From: Castellaniella sp049651205
Lineage (GTDB): Bacteria; Pseudomonadota; Gammaproteobacteria; Burkholderiales; Burkholderiaceae_B
Assembly (NCBI RefSeq): GCF_049651205.1
Contig: NZ_JBASBR010000012.1
Span: forward strand, 310,001-374,000
Direction of reading: 5' to 3'
Length of the DNA stretch: 64,000 nt
Below are positions 43,774 to 51,680 of the stretch, piece by piece. The notes below the pieces were generated by a model. That model was not told the origin of the DNA. It did no database searches and saw only the letters and a program-made list of their open reading frames with translations. The translations under genes and the position numbers were made by a program. Every line of letters starts with the position of its first letter. The stretch's first letter is position 1.

Positions 43774-44643
43774 TCAGGCCGAACGCGTATAGGACAATCT
43801 GACATACAGTGGCGCATAGGGCGCTGCCTGGGTAATTTCCAGCAAAGACTCGCGGGCAAGTTCCAGCAAAGCCAGAAAATGCACAACAATGACGGCAGCG
43901 GGCTCACCCATGCCTACGCGTTCGAGAAAAAGCTCGGTAAATTCGATAAAGCGCACATCCGACAAGCGACGCAAAATGTGGCTCATGTGATCGCGCACAG
44001 ACAGCTGCTCGCGTGTGATGCGGTGATTGGCATTAAGACGCGCCCGCTGCAGGATGGCGTTCCAGGCGTCACGCAAATCATCAGGGCTTACCTGCGGCAG
44101 CAAGGTTTCTGTCTGGTGCTGGGCCAGTGCGTGGCTGAGCAGGAAATCCCGGCCCTGACGGGGCAAGGCATCCAGACGCTGGGCAGCCAGTTTCATCCGC
44201 TCGTATTCAAGCAGGCGGCGCACCAGCTCGGCACGCGGGTCTTCAACTTCTTCGCCGGTATCCGACTGCCGAACCGGCAACAACATGCGCGACTTGATCT
44301 CGATCAGCAGTGCCGCCATCAGCAGGTACTCGCCGGCAAGCTCCAGGTTGCTGCCGCGAACCTGTTCGACATAGCCCAGGTATTGTGCGGTCACTTCCGC
44401 CATCGGAATATCCAGCACATTGAAATGCTGCTTGCGTATCAGGTAGAGCAGCAGATCCAGCGGGCCCTCGAAGGCCTCGAGAAATACTTCGAGCGCATCA
44501 GGCGGGATGTAAAGATCCTGGGGGATCGCAAACAGAGGCTCGCCATAAAGACGAGCCAAGGCAATGTGATCAATGACATCCGGTGTGCTGTCGACAGCCG
44601 GAGTCATCAAGGCATCCAGGCCAGTCGAGGGATCTGGCTGCAT
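43774..44643 (-). CDS. scpA: Segregation and condensation protein A
   Basis: 289-aa kleisin of the SMC-ScpAB condensin. The typical core is FEGPLDLLLYLIRKQHFNVLDIPMAEVTAQYLGYVEQ, then NLELAGEYLLMAALLIEIKSRMLLP, with a C-terminal winged helix ending in LLEITQAAPYAPLYVRL. The extra 45 residues before the core are common in betaproteobacteria. It lies 9 bp after the DUF3460 gene. scpB is not in the window. Confidence 0.92.
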   Translation of the reverse strand: MQPDPSTGLDALMTPAVDSTPDVIDHIALARLYGEPLFAIPQDLYIPPDALEVFLEAFEGPLDLLLYLIRKQHFNVLDIPMAEVTAQYLGYVEQVRGSNLELAGEYLLMAALLIEIKSRMLLPVRQSDTGEEVEDPRAELVRRLLEYERMKLAAQRLDALPRQGRDFLLSHALAQHQTETLLPQVSPDDLRDAWNAILQRARLNANHRITREQLSVRDHMSHILRRLSDVRFIEFTELFLERVGMGEPAAVIVVHFLALLELARESLLEITQAAPYAPLYVRLSYTRSA

Positions 44644-44652
44644 GTGGATGAA

Positions 44653-44844
44653 TCAGGCGTTTTGGTAATACACGTAAGGATCTTGCGCCACCTGGGCGGC
44701 ACGAAACCCATCTTGTTGCTCGGCATCGAGCGCTTTGTCCCAGAGACGAAACCGACCCTCGCGTTGACGCGCCTCGGTGTCGGCATTCTCGGTTTTGTAC
44801 TGCGTGATGAACTGTGTGAGTTCGGATGTGAAGTTGTTTGCCAT
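44653..44844 (-). CDS. DUF3460 family small protein
   Basis: 63-aa, acidic and soluble. The family opening is FTSELTQFITQYKTENADTEARQREGRFRLWDKALD, with a terminal DPYVYYQNA. It is found just upstream of scpA in many Burkholderiales. The function is unknown. No clear ribosome binding site precedes the ATG at 44844. Confidence 0.85.
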   Translation of the reverse strand: MANNFTSELTQFITQYKTENADTEARQREGRFRLWDKALDAEQQDGFRAAQVAQDPYVYYQNA

Positions 44845-44911
44845 AATAGTGTCTTAGTGATCTCTGTGACCCATGCGCCAAGTGTACTGCACCCGGCGCA
44901 TTTGCGTGCCC

Positions 44912-46339
44912 ATGCCAAGCCCCAGCCCAGCCAGTCCCGTTACTCCCAGCACCCGCACACGAGAACAAAAGATGATCCCCTTTATCGTGGGCTGCGCCTT
45001 GTTCATGCAAATGCTGGATTCTACGGTGGTGGCCACCGCCCTGCCTGCCATGGCGCTGGATTTTGGTACCAGTGCCGTCCACATGAACATCACCATCACC
45101 AGTTATCTGCTGGCCACTGCCGTGTTTGTCCCGATCAGTGGCTGGGCCGCCGACCGCTTTGGCGCCCAGCGGATATTTCTTGCCGCCATTGTGCTGTTTA
45201 GCCTCAGCTCGGCCGCCTGCGCACTTTCCCAGACGCTGTCGCAGCTGGTTGCCGCCCGGGTTGCTCAGGGGGCTGCCGGTGCCATGATGGTACCGGTGGG
45301 GCGCATTATCCTGCTGCGACGCATACCGAAATCCGAACTTGTGCAGGCCATGGCATTTTTGACACTGCCTGCGCTTCTGGGCCCGGTGCTGGGCCCGCCG
45401 GTGGGCGGGTTTCTGGTTACCTATGCCTCATGGCACTGGATATTTCTGATCAATATCCCGGTGGGCATCTTCGGGATTGCGCTGATCCGGCGCTATATCG
45501 CCCGTGACATCCCGGACAATCGTCCGCGCCTGGATACCCTCGGGTTTATTCTCAGCGGCGCGGCCATGGCCTCACTGATGGTCTTTCTGGAAGCCGTGGG
45601 CCACGCCAGTTTCAGCCTATCCACCCTGCTGGGCCTGCTGGCACTCGGTCTGCTGTGCAGCATTCTGTATATACGCCATGCACGCCACGCCACCTACCCC
45701 ATCATTGATCTCAGCCTCTTGCGCACCCAAACCTTTGCCGTATCGGTGCTGGGCGGCAATCTATGCCGTTTCGCCAGCGGCGCATCACCCTTTTTGCTGG
45801 CCATCCTGCTACAGGTGGGCTTCGGCCTGTCCGCCTTCTCTGCCGGGATGATCACGTTTACCTCAGCGGCGGGTGCGCTGCTGATGAAGCTGGTGGCCAC
45901 ACCCATCGTGCACCGTTTTGGCTTCAAGCGGGTGCTTACCTGGAATGCCCTGATCGCCGCCAGCTTCACGGCGGCCTGCGCGCTGTTTCAGGCCACCACC
46001 CCTGTCTGGCTGATGGTCACCGTCTTGCTGGTGGGTGGCTTTTTCCGTTCGCTCCAATTCACTGCGGTCAATGCGCTTACCTACGCTGATCTGGACTCCG
46101 CCCAGATGAGCCGGGCCAGCAGCTTTGCCGCCACGGCCCAGCAATTGGGAATCAGCCTTGGGGTGGCCTGTGCGGCCGTCACATTAAATCTCAGCATCAG
46201 CCTGCGCGGCGGCCTGGAAGCCAATCGCATCGACGTGGTGTGGGGGTTTGGCGTAACTGCCTTGTGTGTGGCCCTATCGGCCCTGTCGTTTCGGCGCTTG
46301 TCCGCGCGCTCGGGTAACCAGCTACGCCACACCCGCTGA
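44912..46339 (+). CDS. MFS efflux transporter, DHA2 (14-helix) family
   Basis: About 475-aa major-facilitator drug/proton antiporter. The family motifs include FMQMLDSTVVATALPAMALDFG in helix 1, the helix 2-3 loop GWAADRFGAQRIFL and the antiporter motif C region ALLGPVLGPPVGGFLVTYASWHWIFLINIPVG. The ATG at 44912 is chosen; ATGs at 44873 and 44972 are possible. Divergent from DUF3460 and convergent with the XRE-type regulator, overlapping it by 18 bp. The transporter-regulator pairing suggests control of one by the other, although they converge. Confidence 0.9.
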   Translation: MPSPSPASPVTPSTRTREQKMIPFIVGCALFMQMLDSTVVATALPAMALDFGTSAVHMNITITSYLLATAVFVPISGWAADRFGAQRIFLAAIVLFSLSSAACALSQTLSQLVAARVAQGAAGAMMVPVGRIILLRRIPKSELVQAMAFLTLPALLGPVLGPPVGGFLVTYASWHWIFLINIPVGIFGIALIRRYIARDIPDNRPRLDTLGFILSGAAMASLMVFLEAVGHASFSLSTLLGLLALGLLCSILYIRHARHATYPIIDLSLLRTQTFAVSVLGGNLCRFASGASPFLLAILLQVGFGLSAFSAGMITFTSAAGALLMKLVATPIVHRFGFKRVLTWNALIAASFTAACALFQATTPVWLMVTVLLVGGFFRSLQFTAVNALTYADLDSAQMSRASSFAATAQQLGISLGVACAAVTLNLSISLRGGLEANRIDVVWGFGVTALCVALSALSFRRLSARSGNQLRHTR

Positions 46340-47125
46340 CGAATCCTGCGCCAACAGCATCACCAGCTTGCAGTCTGTCCGGATCGCCAACCGAAACGTG
46401 AACTGTCGGAAACGCACCCGGCCGTCCCGGGGATGCTGGAAATCACGCAAGCCGCCTTCGCGATCAACCACGGTTTGCCGCGTCCAGCAATGCGCAAACA
46501 AAGGGCTGCCGGCCTGTAGCTCGCTCACCAGAGATTGAATCAGGGGGTCGCCGGCCAGAGCGGCCACATCGGCACGAAACTCGGCCACCACCCGTCGGGC
46601 GCGATCCTCCCAATCCACAACCAGGGTTCGCGCGGCCGGATCCATAAAAATATAGTGCAGCAGATTGGCCCGCCCCCGCCCCGGCCAGCCATCAAACAAG
46701 GCTTGCAGCGGTGCATTCCAGGCCAGCACATTCCAGGCCTGATCCAGAATATAGGCAGGCCCCTGGATGCTTTGCACGCAGTCGTCCAGCCCGTCGGGCA
46801 AGGGAATGCTTTCCAGGTGTCCGGCCAGAGGATCCGCGCACTCGGCCAGGTTGAATAGATAGTGACGCTCAGCCCGCGCCAGACGCAAGACATCTGCCAG
46901 GCGGCACCAGACATCCACCGATACCGAAATATCACGCCCTTGTTCGATCCAGGTGTACCAGGTGCTGGAGATCTCGCAAAGCTGGGCGATTTCTTCGCGA
47001 CGCAGCCCCGGTGTGCGCCGCCGCAGACCGGCGGGCAAGCCGTGGTCGGCGGGGCTTACGCGCGCGCGGGCACTGCGCAGAAACGCACCCAGTGCCAGGC
47101 GGCGTGCCGCATCATCGCGCGACAT
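46322..47125 (-). CDS. XRE-family regulator with MmyB-like ligand domain
   Basis: 267-aa protein. The N-terminal HTH (RTPGLRREEIAQLCEISSTWYTWIEQGRDISVSVDVWCRLADVL) is followed by the PAS-like MmyB domain (YILDQAWNVLAWNAPLQALF, then LLHYIFMDPAARTLVVDWEDRARRVVAEFRAD and FRQFTFRLA). Relatives often repress or activate neighbouring dehydrogenase or transporter genes and bind a fatty-acid-like ligand. Starts 14 bp after the metH stop on the same strand. Confidence 0.88.
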   Translation of the reverse strand: MSRDDAARRLALGAFLRSARARVSPADHGLPAGLRRRTPGLRREEIAQLCEISSTWYTWIEQGRDISVSVDVWCRLADVLRLARAERHYLFNLAECADPLAGHLESIPLPDGLDDCVQSIQGPAYILDQAWNVLAWNAPLQALFDGWPGRGRANLLHYIFMDPAARTLVVDWEDRARRVVAEFRADVAALAGDPLIQSLVSELQAGSPLFAHCWTRQTVVDREGGLRDFQHPRDGRVRFRQFTFRLAIRTDCKLVMLLAQDSSAGVA

Positions 47126-47139
47126 GGCAGCCAGGCCGC

Positions 47140-50100
47140 CTAGCGCAAGGTGCTGGCCAGGGTGCGCCGTACATCTTCTTCGTCGCGTCCGGTACGTTGC
47201 ACATAATCAGCCACCTGATCAGCCCCGATATTGCCCACATTGAAATACTTGGACTGTGGATGGCTGAAGTAGAACCCGCACACGCTGGATGCCGGCATCA
47301 TCGCAAACCCTTCGGTCAGCTGCATGCCGATGTCGTCACACGCCAGCAGATCGAACATCTCGCGCTTGACGATATGCTCTGGACAGGCAGGGTAGCCTGG
47401 CGCCGGGCGGATGCCCTGGTATTTCTCGCCGATAATGTCCTCGTTGGGCAGATCTTCGTCGGGCACATAGCCCCAGAGGTCGCGCCGCACCCTGGCATGC
47501 AGGGTCTCGGCAAAACCTTCGGCCAGGCGATCGGCCAATGCCTTGAGCATGATGACCGAGTAGTCGTCTCCGGCATCCTGAAACTGCTTTTCGTGCGTTT
47601 CAATACCGAGGCCACCCGTGACAGCAAACATGCCGATGTAGTCGGTGATCCCGGAATCCTTGGGCGCAATGAAATCGGCCAGACACTTGTTGTCCACACC
47701 CTGGCGTTTTTCGGTCTGCTGACGCACACCACGCCATGTCAGCAGCACCTCGCTGCGGGTTTCATCGCGATAGATTTCGATGTCATCGTCGTTGATGCTG
47801 TTGGCCGGATAAAACGCCACAATGCCATTGGCGGTCAGCCAGCGGTTTTCGACAATGCGCTTCATCATTGCCTGGCCTTCTTCGTACAGCTTCACCGCCT
47901 GCTCGCCCACCACCTTGTCGGTGAGAATCGCCGGAAACTGAGCCATCAGGCCCCACGACTGGAAGAACGGTGTCCAGTCCAGGAACTTCAGGATCTCGTG
48001 CAGATCGTAATGCTTGAACACCCGCCGGCCGATAAACTTGGGGCGCGGCGGGGCGTAATTTGCCCAATCGATGGCCGGCTTGGCCTCGCGGGCCTGCTCG
48101 ATGGTCAGCATCGGCGTGGACTTGCGATTGGCATGGCGCTCACGCACAAGCTCGTATTCGGCGGCAACTTCTTTGAGGTACGTATCAACCTGATCGGACA
48201 TCAGGTTGGTGGCCACACCCACCGAGCGGCTGGCGTCCGGCACATAAATCACAGGCCCGTCATAGTTGGGGGCAATCTTGACCGCGGTATGCACCCGGCT
48301 GGTGGTGGCACCGCCCACCAGCAGCGGGATGTTGCGATCGCGGAAATAAGGGTCGCGCTGCATCTCGGAGGCCACGTAAGCCATTTCTTCGAGGCTGGGG
48401 GTGATCAAGCCCGACAGGCCCACCATGTCGGCGCCAACTTCTTTGGCCTTGTCCAGGATCTTGGAGCACGGCACCATCACACCCATATTAAAGACTTCAA
48501 AGTTATTGCACTGCAAGACGACCGTGACGATGTTCTTGCCAATATCGTGCACATCGCCCTTGACGGTGGCAATCACCAGCTTGCCCTTGGAGCGCACATC
48601 GCCGCCGGCATCTGCCAGCTGGCGCTTTTCTTCTTCGATGAACGGCAACAGATGCGCAACGGCCTGCTTCATGACCCGGGCTGATTTCACAACCTGCGGC
48701 AAAAACATCTTGCCTGCACCAAAGAGATCGCCCACGACATTCATGCCATCCATCAGCGGGCCCTCGATGACTTCGATGGGCCGTCCACCCGCCGACATGA
48801 TCTCCGCGCGGATTTCCTCGGTGTCTTCGACAATGAATGTGGTGATGCCGTGCACCAGGGAATGCGTCAGGCGCTCGCGCACCGTACCTTCACGCCAGGT
48901 GAGGTCTTCTTCTTTTTTGGCACCCGAGCCCTTGATGGTCTCGGCCAGCTCGACCAATCGTTCGGTGGACGTGCGCTCGTCAGCCAGGTCTGTCTTGCTG
49001 ACCGGCTCTGCGCGATCCAGCACCACGTCTTCAACCAGATCCCGCACCGCTTTGTCGAGCTCGGAATACACGCCCAGCTGACCGGCATTGACAATACCCA
49101 TGGTGAGGCCACGCTGCACGGCGTAATACAGAAACACCGCGTGAATCGCCTCACGCATGGCCTCGTTGCCGCGAAAGGAGAAGCTGACGTTGGAGATCCC
49201 GCCCGACACCCGTGCATGCGGCAGGTTTTCGGTGATCCAGCCCGTGGCTTCGATGAAATCCACGGCGTAATGATTGTGCTCGTCGATGCCGGTGGCAATG
49301 GCAAACACGTTGGGGTCGAAAATAATGTCTTCCGGTGGGAAGCCCACCTGGTTGACCAGAATATCGTAGGCCTTGCTGCAAATGTCGATACGCCGCTGCA
49401 GGCTGTCGGCCTGGCCATCGGTGTCAAACGCCATCACCACCACAGCCGCCCCGTACTTGCGGCACAGGCGGGCCTGTTCGATGAAAGGCTCGACACCTTC
49501 TTTCATGGAAATCGAGTTGACAATGCACTTGCCCTGGACGCAGCGCAGGCCAGCTTCGATGACAGGCCACTTCGAACTGTCGATCATCACCGGCACCCGG
49601 GAAATATCGGGCTCGGAGGCCAGCAGATTGAGAAACCGCGGCATCAGCACCAGGGCGTCCAGCATGCCCTCATCCATATTGATGTCGATAATCTGTGCGC
49701 CGCTTTCCACCTGCTGGCGCGCCACCGACAGTGCCTCGTCAAATTTCTCTTCACGAATCAGCCGCAGAAACTTTTTACTGCCTGTGACGTTGGTGCGCTC
49801 ACCCACATTGATGAACAAGGTATCGCGGTCGAAATTTAGCGGCTCAAGCCCAGACAAACGTGTTTTGACAGGGATCTCGGGCGGTTTGCGATGGGGCAGG
49901 CCCTGCACCTTGCGGGCGATTTCACGGATGTGCTCTGGGGTGGTGCCACAGCATCCACCCACCACATTGACCAGCCCGGCCTGGGCAAATTCTTCAAGCA
50001 GGCTGGAGGTGTCGGCCGGTGTTTCGTCAAAGCCGGTTTCTGCCATCGGGTTAGGCAGACCTGCATTGGGATAGACACACACATAGGTGTCGCAAATCTT

Positions 50101-50913
50101 GGAGAGCTCAGCCACATAAGGGCGCATCAGGGCAGCACCCAGGGCGCAGTTCAGGCCGATGGTGACCGGCCGTGCGTGGCGCACGGAATTCCAGAAGGCC
50201 TCTACCGTTTGCCCGGACAAAATACGGCCCGAGGCATCCGTGACCGTACCGGAAATCATCACGGGCAGCCGCACCTGGCGCTCGTCAAAGACAGATTCAA
50301 TCGCAAAAATGGCTGCCTTGGCGTTCAGGGTATCGAAAATGGTTTCAACCAGCAGCAAATCCACGCCGCCATCAAGCAGGCCATTGATTTGCTCGGTGTA
50401 GGCCACGCGCAGTTGTTCGAAGGTGACATTGCGTGCGCCCGGGTCATTGACATCGGGCGACAGCGAGGCCGTTTTGGGTTGCGGCCCCAAAGACCCTGCC
50501 ACGAAGCGCGGGCGATCGGGTGTCGCCACTGCATCACAGGCTTCGCGAGCCAGGCGTGCCGCCGCCAGATTGAGGTCGTAGGCAATATCCAACAGGCCGT
50601 AATCACCCTGGGCCACACGGGTAGCACCAAAAGTATTGGTTTCCACCACATCGGCACCCGCTTCCAGATACGCCTGGTGTATCTCCCGGATCACATCGGG
50701 ACGCGTGAGCGAAAGAAGATCATTGTCGCCTTTCAGATCATGGTCGTGATCCTTGAACTGCATGCCACGGAAATCAGCTTCCTCCAGCTTGTAGCGCTGG
50801 ATCATGGTGCCCATAGCCCCATCCAGCACCACAATACGCTGCGCCAGCAAGCGCACGAAGTCGGCACCTCGGGTATAGGATTCGATGGGATACGGCAAAG
50901 CGGGATAGGACAC
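47140..50913 (-). CDS. metH: Cobalamin-dependent methionine synthase
   Basis: 1257-aa modular enzyme transferring methyl from methyltetrahydrofolate to homocysteine via B12. Domains in order: homocysteine-binding (VVLDGAMGTMIQRYKLEE, zinc Cys in IGLNCALG and GGCCGTTPEH), pterin-binding (INVGERTNVTGSKKF), cap, B12-binding (GDVHDIGKNIV with the axial His) and activation domain (C-terminal RPAPGYPACPEH). The GTG at 50913 is preferred, with AGG 8 nt upstream; an upstream frame to 51072 has no support. It depends on B12, and btuB/btuF with a cobalamin riboswitch lie close by on the opposite strand. Confidence 0.96.
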   Translation of the reverse strand: MSYPALPYPIESYTRGADFVRLLAQRIVVLDGAMGTMIQRYKLEEADFRGMQFKDHDHDLKGDNDLLSLTRPDVIREIHQAYLEAGADVVETNTFGATRVAQGDYGLLDIAYDLNLAAARLAREACDAVATPDRPRFVAGSLGPQPKTASLSPDVNDPGARNVTFEQLRVAYTEQINGLLDGGVDLLLVETIFDTLNAKAAIFAIESVFDERQVRLPVMISGTVTDASGRILSGQTVEAFWNSVRHARPVTIGLNCALGAALMRPYVAELSKICDTYVCVYPNAGLPNPMAETGFDETPADTSSLLEEFAQAGLVNVVGGCCGTTPEHIREIARKVQGLPHRKPPEIPVKTRLSGLEPLNFDRDTLFINVGERTNVTGSKKFLRLIREEKFDEALSVARQQVESGAQIIDINMDEGMLDALVLMPRFLNLLASEPDISRVPVMIDSSKWPVIEAGLRCVQGKCIVNSISMKEGVEPFIEQARLCRKYGAAVVVMAFDTDGQADSLQRRIDICSKAYDILVNQVGFPPEDIIFDPNVFAIATGIDEHNHYAVDFIEATGWITENLPHARVSGGISNVSFSFRGNEAMREAIHAVFLYYAVQRGLTMGIVNAGQLGVYSELDKAVRDLVEDVVLDRAEPVSKTDLADERTSTERLVELAETIKGSGAKKEEDLTWREGTVRERLTHSLVHGITTFIVEDTEEIRAEIMSAGGRPIEVIEGPLMDGMNVVGDLFGAGKMFLPQVVKSARVMKQAVAHLLPFIEEEKRQLADAGGDVRSKGKLVIATVKGDVHDIGKNIVTVVLQCNNFEVFNMGVMVPCSKILDKAKEVGADMVGLSGLITPSLEEMAYVASEMQRDPYFRDRNIPLLVGGATTSRVHTAVKIAPNYDGPVIYVPDASRSVGVATNLMSDQVDTYLKEVAAEYELVRERHANRKSTPMLTIEQAREAKPAIDWANYAPPRPKFIGRRVFKHYDLHEILKFLDWTPFFQSWGLMAQFPAILTDKVVGEQAVKLYEEGQAMMKRIVENRWLTANGIVAFYPANSINDDDIEIYRDETRSEVLLTWRGVRQQTEKRQGVDNKCLADFIAPKDSGITDYIGMFAVTGGLGIETHEKQFQDAGDDYSVIMLKALADRLAEGFAETLHARVRRDLWGYVPDEDLPNEDIIGEKYQGIRPAPGYPACPEHIVKREMFDLLACDDIGMQLTEGFAMMPASSVCGFYFSHPQSKYFNVGNIGADQVADYVQRTGRDEEDVRRTLASTLR

Positions 50914-51167
50914 GGCAGGACCTGGAAAAATTGAAGAATAGACACTGATTGTATCGTCGCGCCCGCAGCCAGAGAGAACACTGCAACAAACTGCCTGTCT
51001 CAAACCCTTGCAACGCCCCATGCGCTGCGCGGTGGCATTCGGGCCACAGACCACAAAAACAAGGGAAGGCAAGACTGTTCAAATCCATTCATGTTTGCTA
51101 CACTAGGGTTAACCCTGTAAGGGATTTCACTAGTTACTCGATGAAAATTAATCATAAGGAGAGCAGC
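50914..51167. other. Divergent promoter region of metH and the small ORF
   Basis: 254 bp. A weak -10 TACACT at 51099-51104 is followed by the palindrome AGGGTTAACCCT at 51105-51116. I see no cobalamin riboswitch on the metH side. Confidence 0.45.
51105..51116. repeat. Palindrome AGGGTTAACCCT upstream of the small ORF
   Basis: Perfect 12-bp palindrome at the predicted transcription start, immediately after a plausible -10. The same 12-mer occurs upstream of the MmgE/PrpD gene (25079-25092). Confidence 0.5.
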
Positions 51168-51323
51168 ATGTTGGTACCTTTTTCTAACTACCCGGTCAAC
51201 GAAGCCTTCGAGCGCCTGATGGCTGAAGAGCGCGCCGCACGTGCCAACCGCCCTCAAGTCAGCCTGATAACCCGCGTCCTGAGCGCATTGCTGGGCGCCA
51301 ACCGCCAGCCTGCCCACGCCTGA
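51168..51323 (+). CDS. Small 51-aa protein, unknown function
   Basis: Starts at ATG 51168 with AAGGAG 6 nt upstream, an ideal ribosome binding site. The product is amphipathic: an acidic/basic helix (NEAFERLMAEERAARANR) followed by a hydrophobic segment (SLITRVLSALLGAN). No membrane-spanning length and no cysteines. It has its own promoter-like region and an intrinsic terminator, so it looks like a monocistronic small-protein gene. I recognise no family. Confidence 0.65.
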   Translation: MLVPFSNYPVNEAFERLMAEERAARANRPQVSLITRVLSALLGANRQPAHA

Positions 51324-51365
51324 TCACAGGTATTACCCCCGTCACCAAGCTTTGGTGGCGCATAA

Positions 51366-51395
51366 CGGCTGCCGACAGGCAGCCGTACGTTTTTT
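51366..51395 (+). terminator. Intrinsic terminator after the small ORF
   Basis: CGGCTGCC-GACA-GGCAGCCG, then TACG and six T. The T-run leads straight into the TATAAT box of the riboswitch transcript. Confidence 0.82.
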
Positions 51396-51402
51396 AGCCG
51401 CT

Positions 51403-51408
51403 TATAAT
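51403..51408 (+). promoter_or_regulatory. -10 box of the btuB transcript
   Basis: Perfect TATAAT just ahead of the riboswitch. A matching -35 is not obvious, since that position falls in the preceding terminator. Confidence 0.55.
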
Positions 51409-51414
51409 GCCCGA

Positions 51415-51570
51415 CGAAACAGGTATGTTCTAACGCCTTCTTTGCAATAGAACATCAAAACGGGAAACAGGTGGCTTAACCCCAAGCCCAACTGTGCTGC
51501 CCCCGCAACGGTGCGTATGTTCTCCAGCCTTGAGCTGGTTGGCATGCCAGCCCGATACCGGCCTGCTTCA
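51415..51570 (+). ncRNA. Cobalamin riboswitch controlling btuB
   Basis: The conserved elements are in order: GGGAA and GGTG near 51460, AACCCCAAGCCC, the B12 box CTGCCCCCGCAACGGT at 51497-51512, and CAGCCCGATACCGGCCTG at 51548-51565. A G+C-rich stem (TGGCC/GGCCA) follows before the btuB start and may serve as the expression platform. Adenosylcobalamin binding is expected to shut off btuB. Confidence 0.88.
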
Positions 51571-51680
51571 ACCACCTGGCCGCCTGCTGGCCACACGGTG
51601 CTCTGTCAACAGAGCGCGTGCCGGGCTTGCAGGCCTCGATCATTTGGGTGTGCGGGGACGCACACCACACAGGGCTTACC

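Noticed and set aside
50914..51104. Cobalamin riboswitch controlling metH
   Set aside because: The conserved B12 box is absent on the metH strand; the only riboswitch is in front of btuB.
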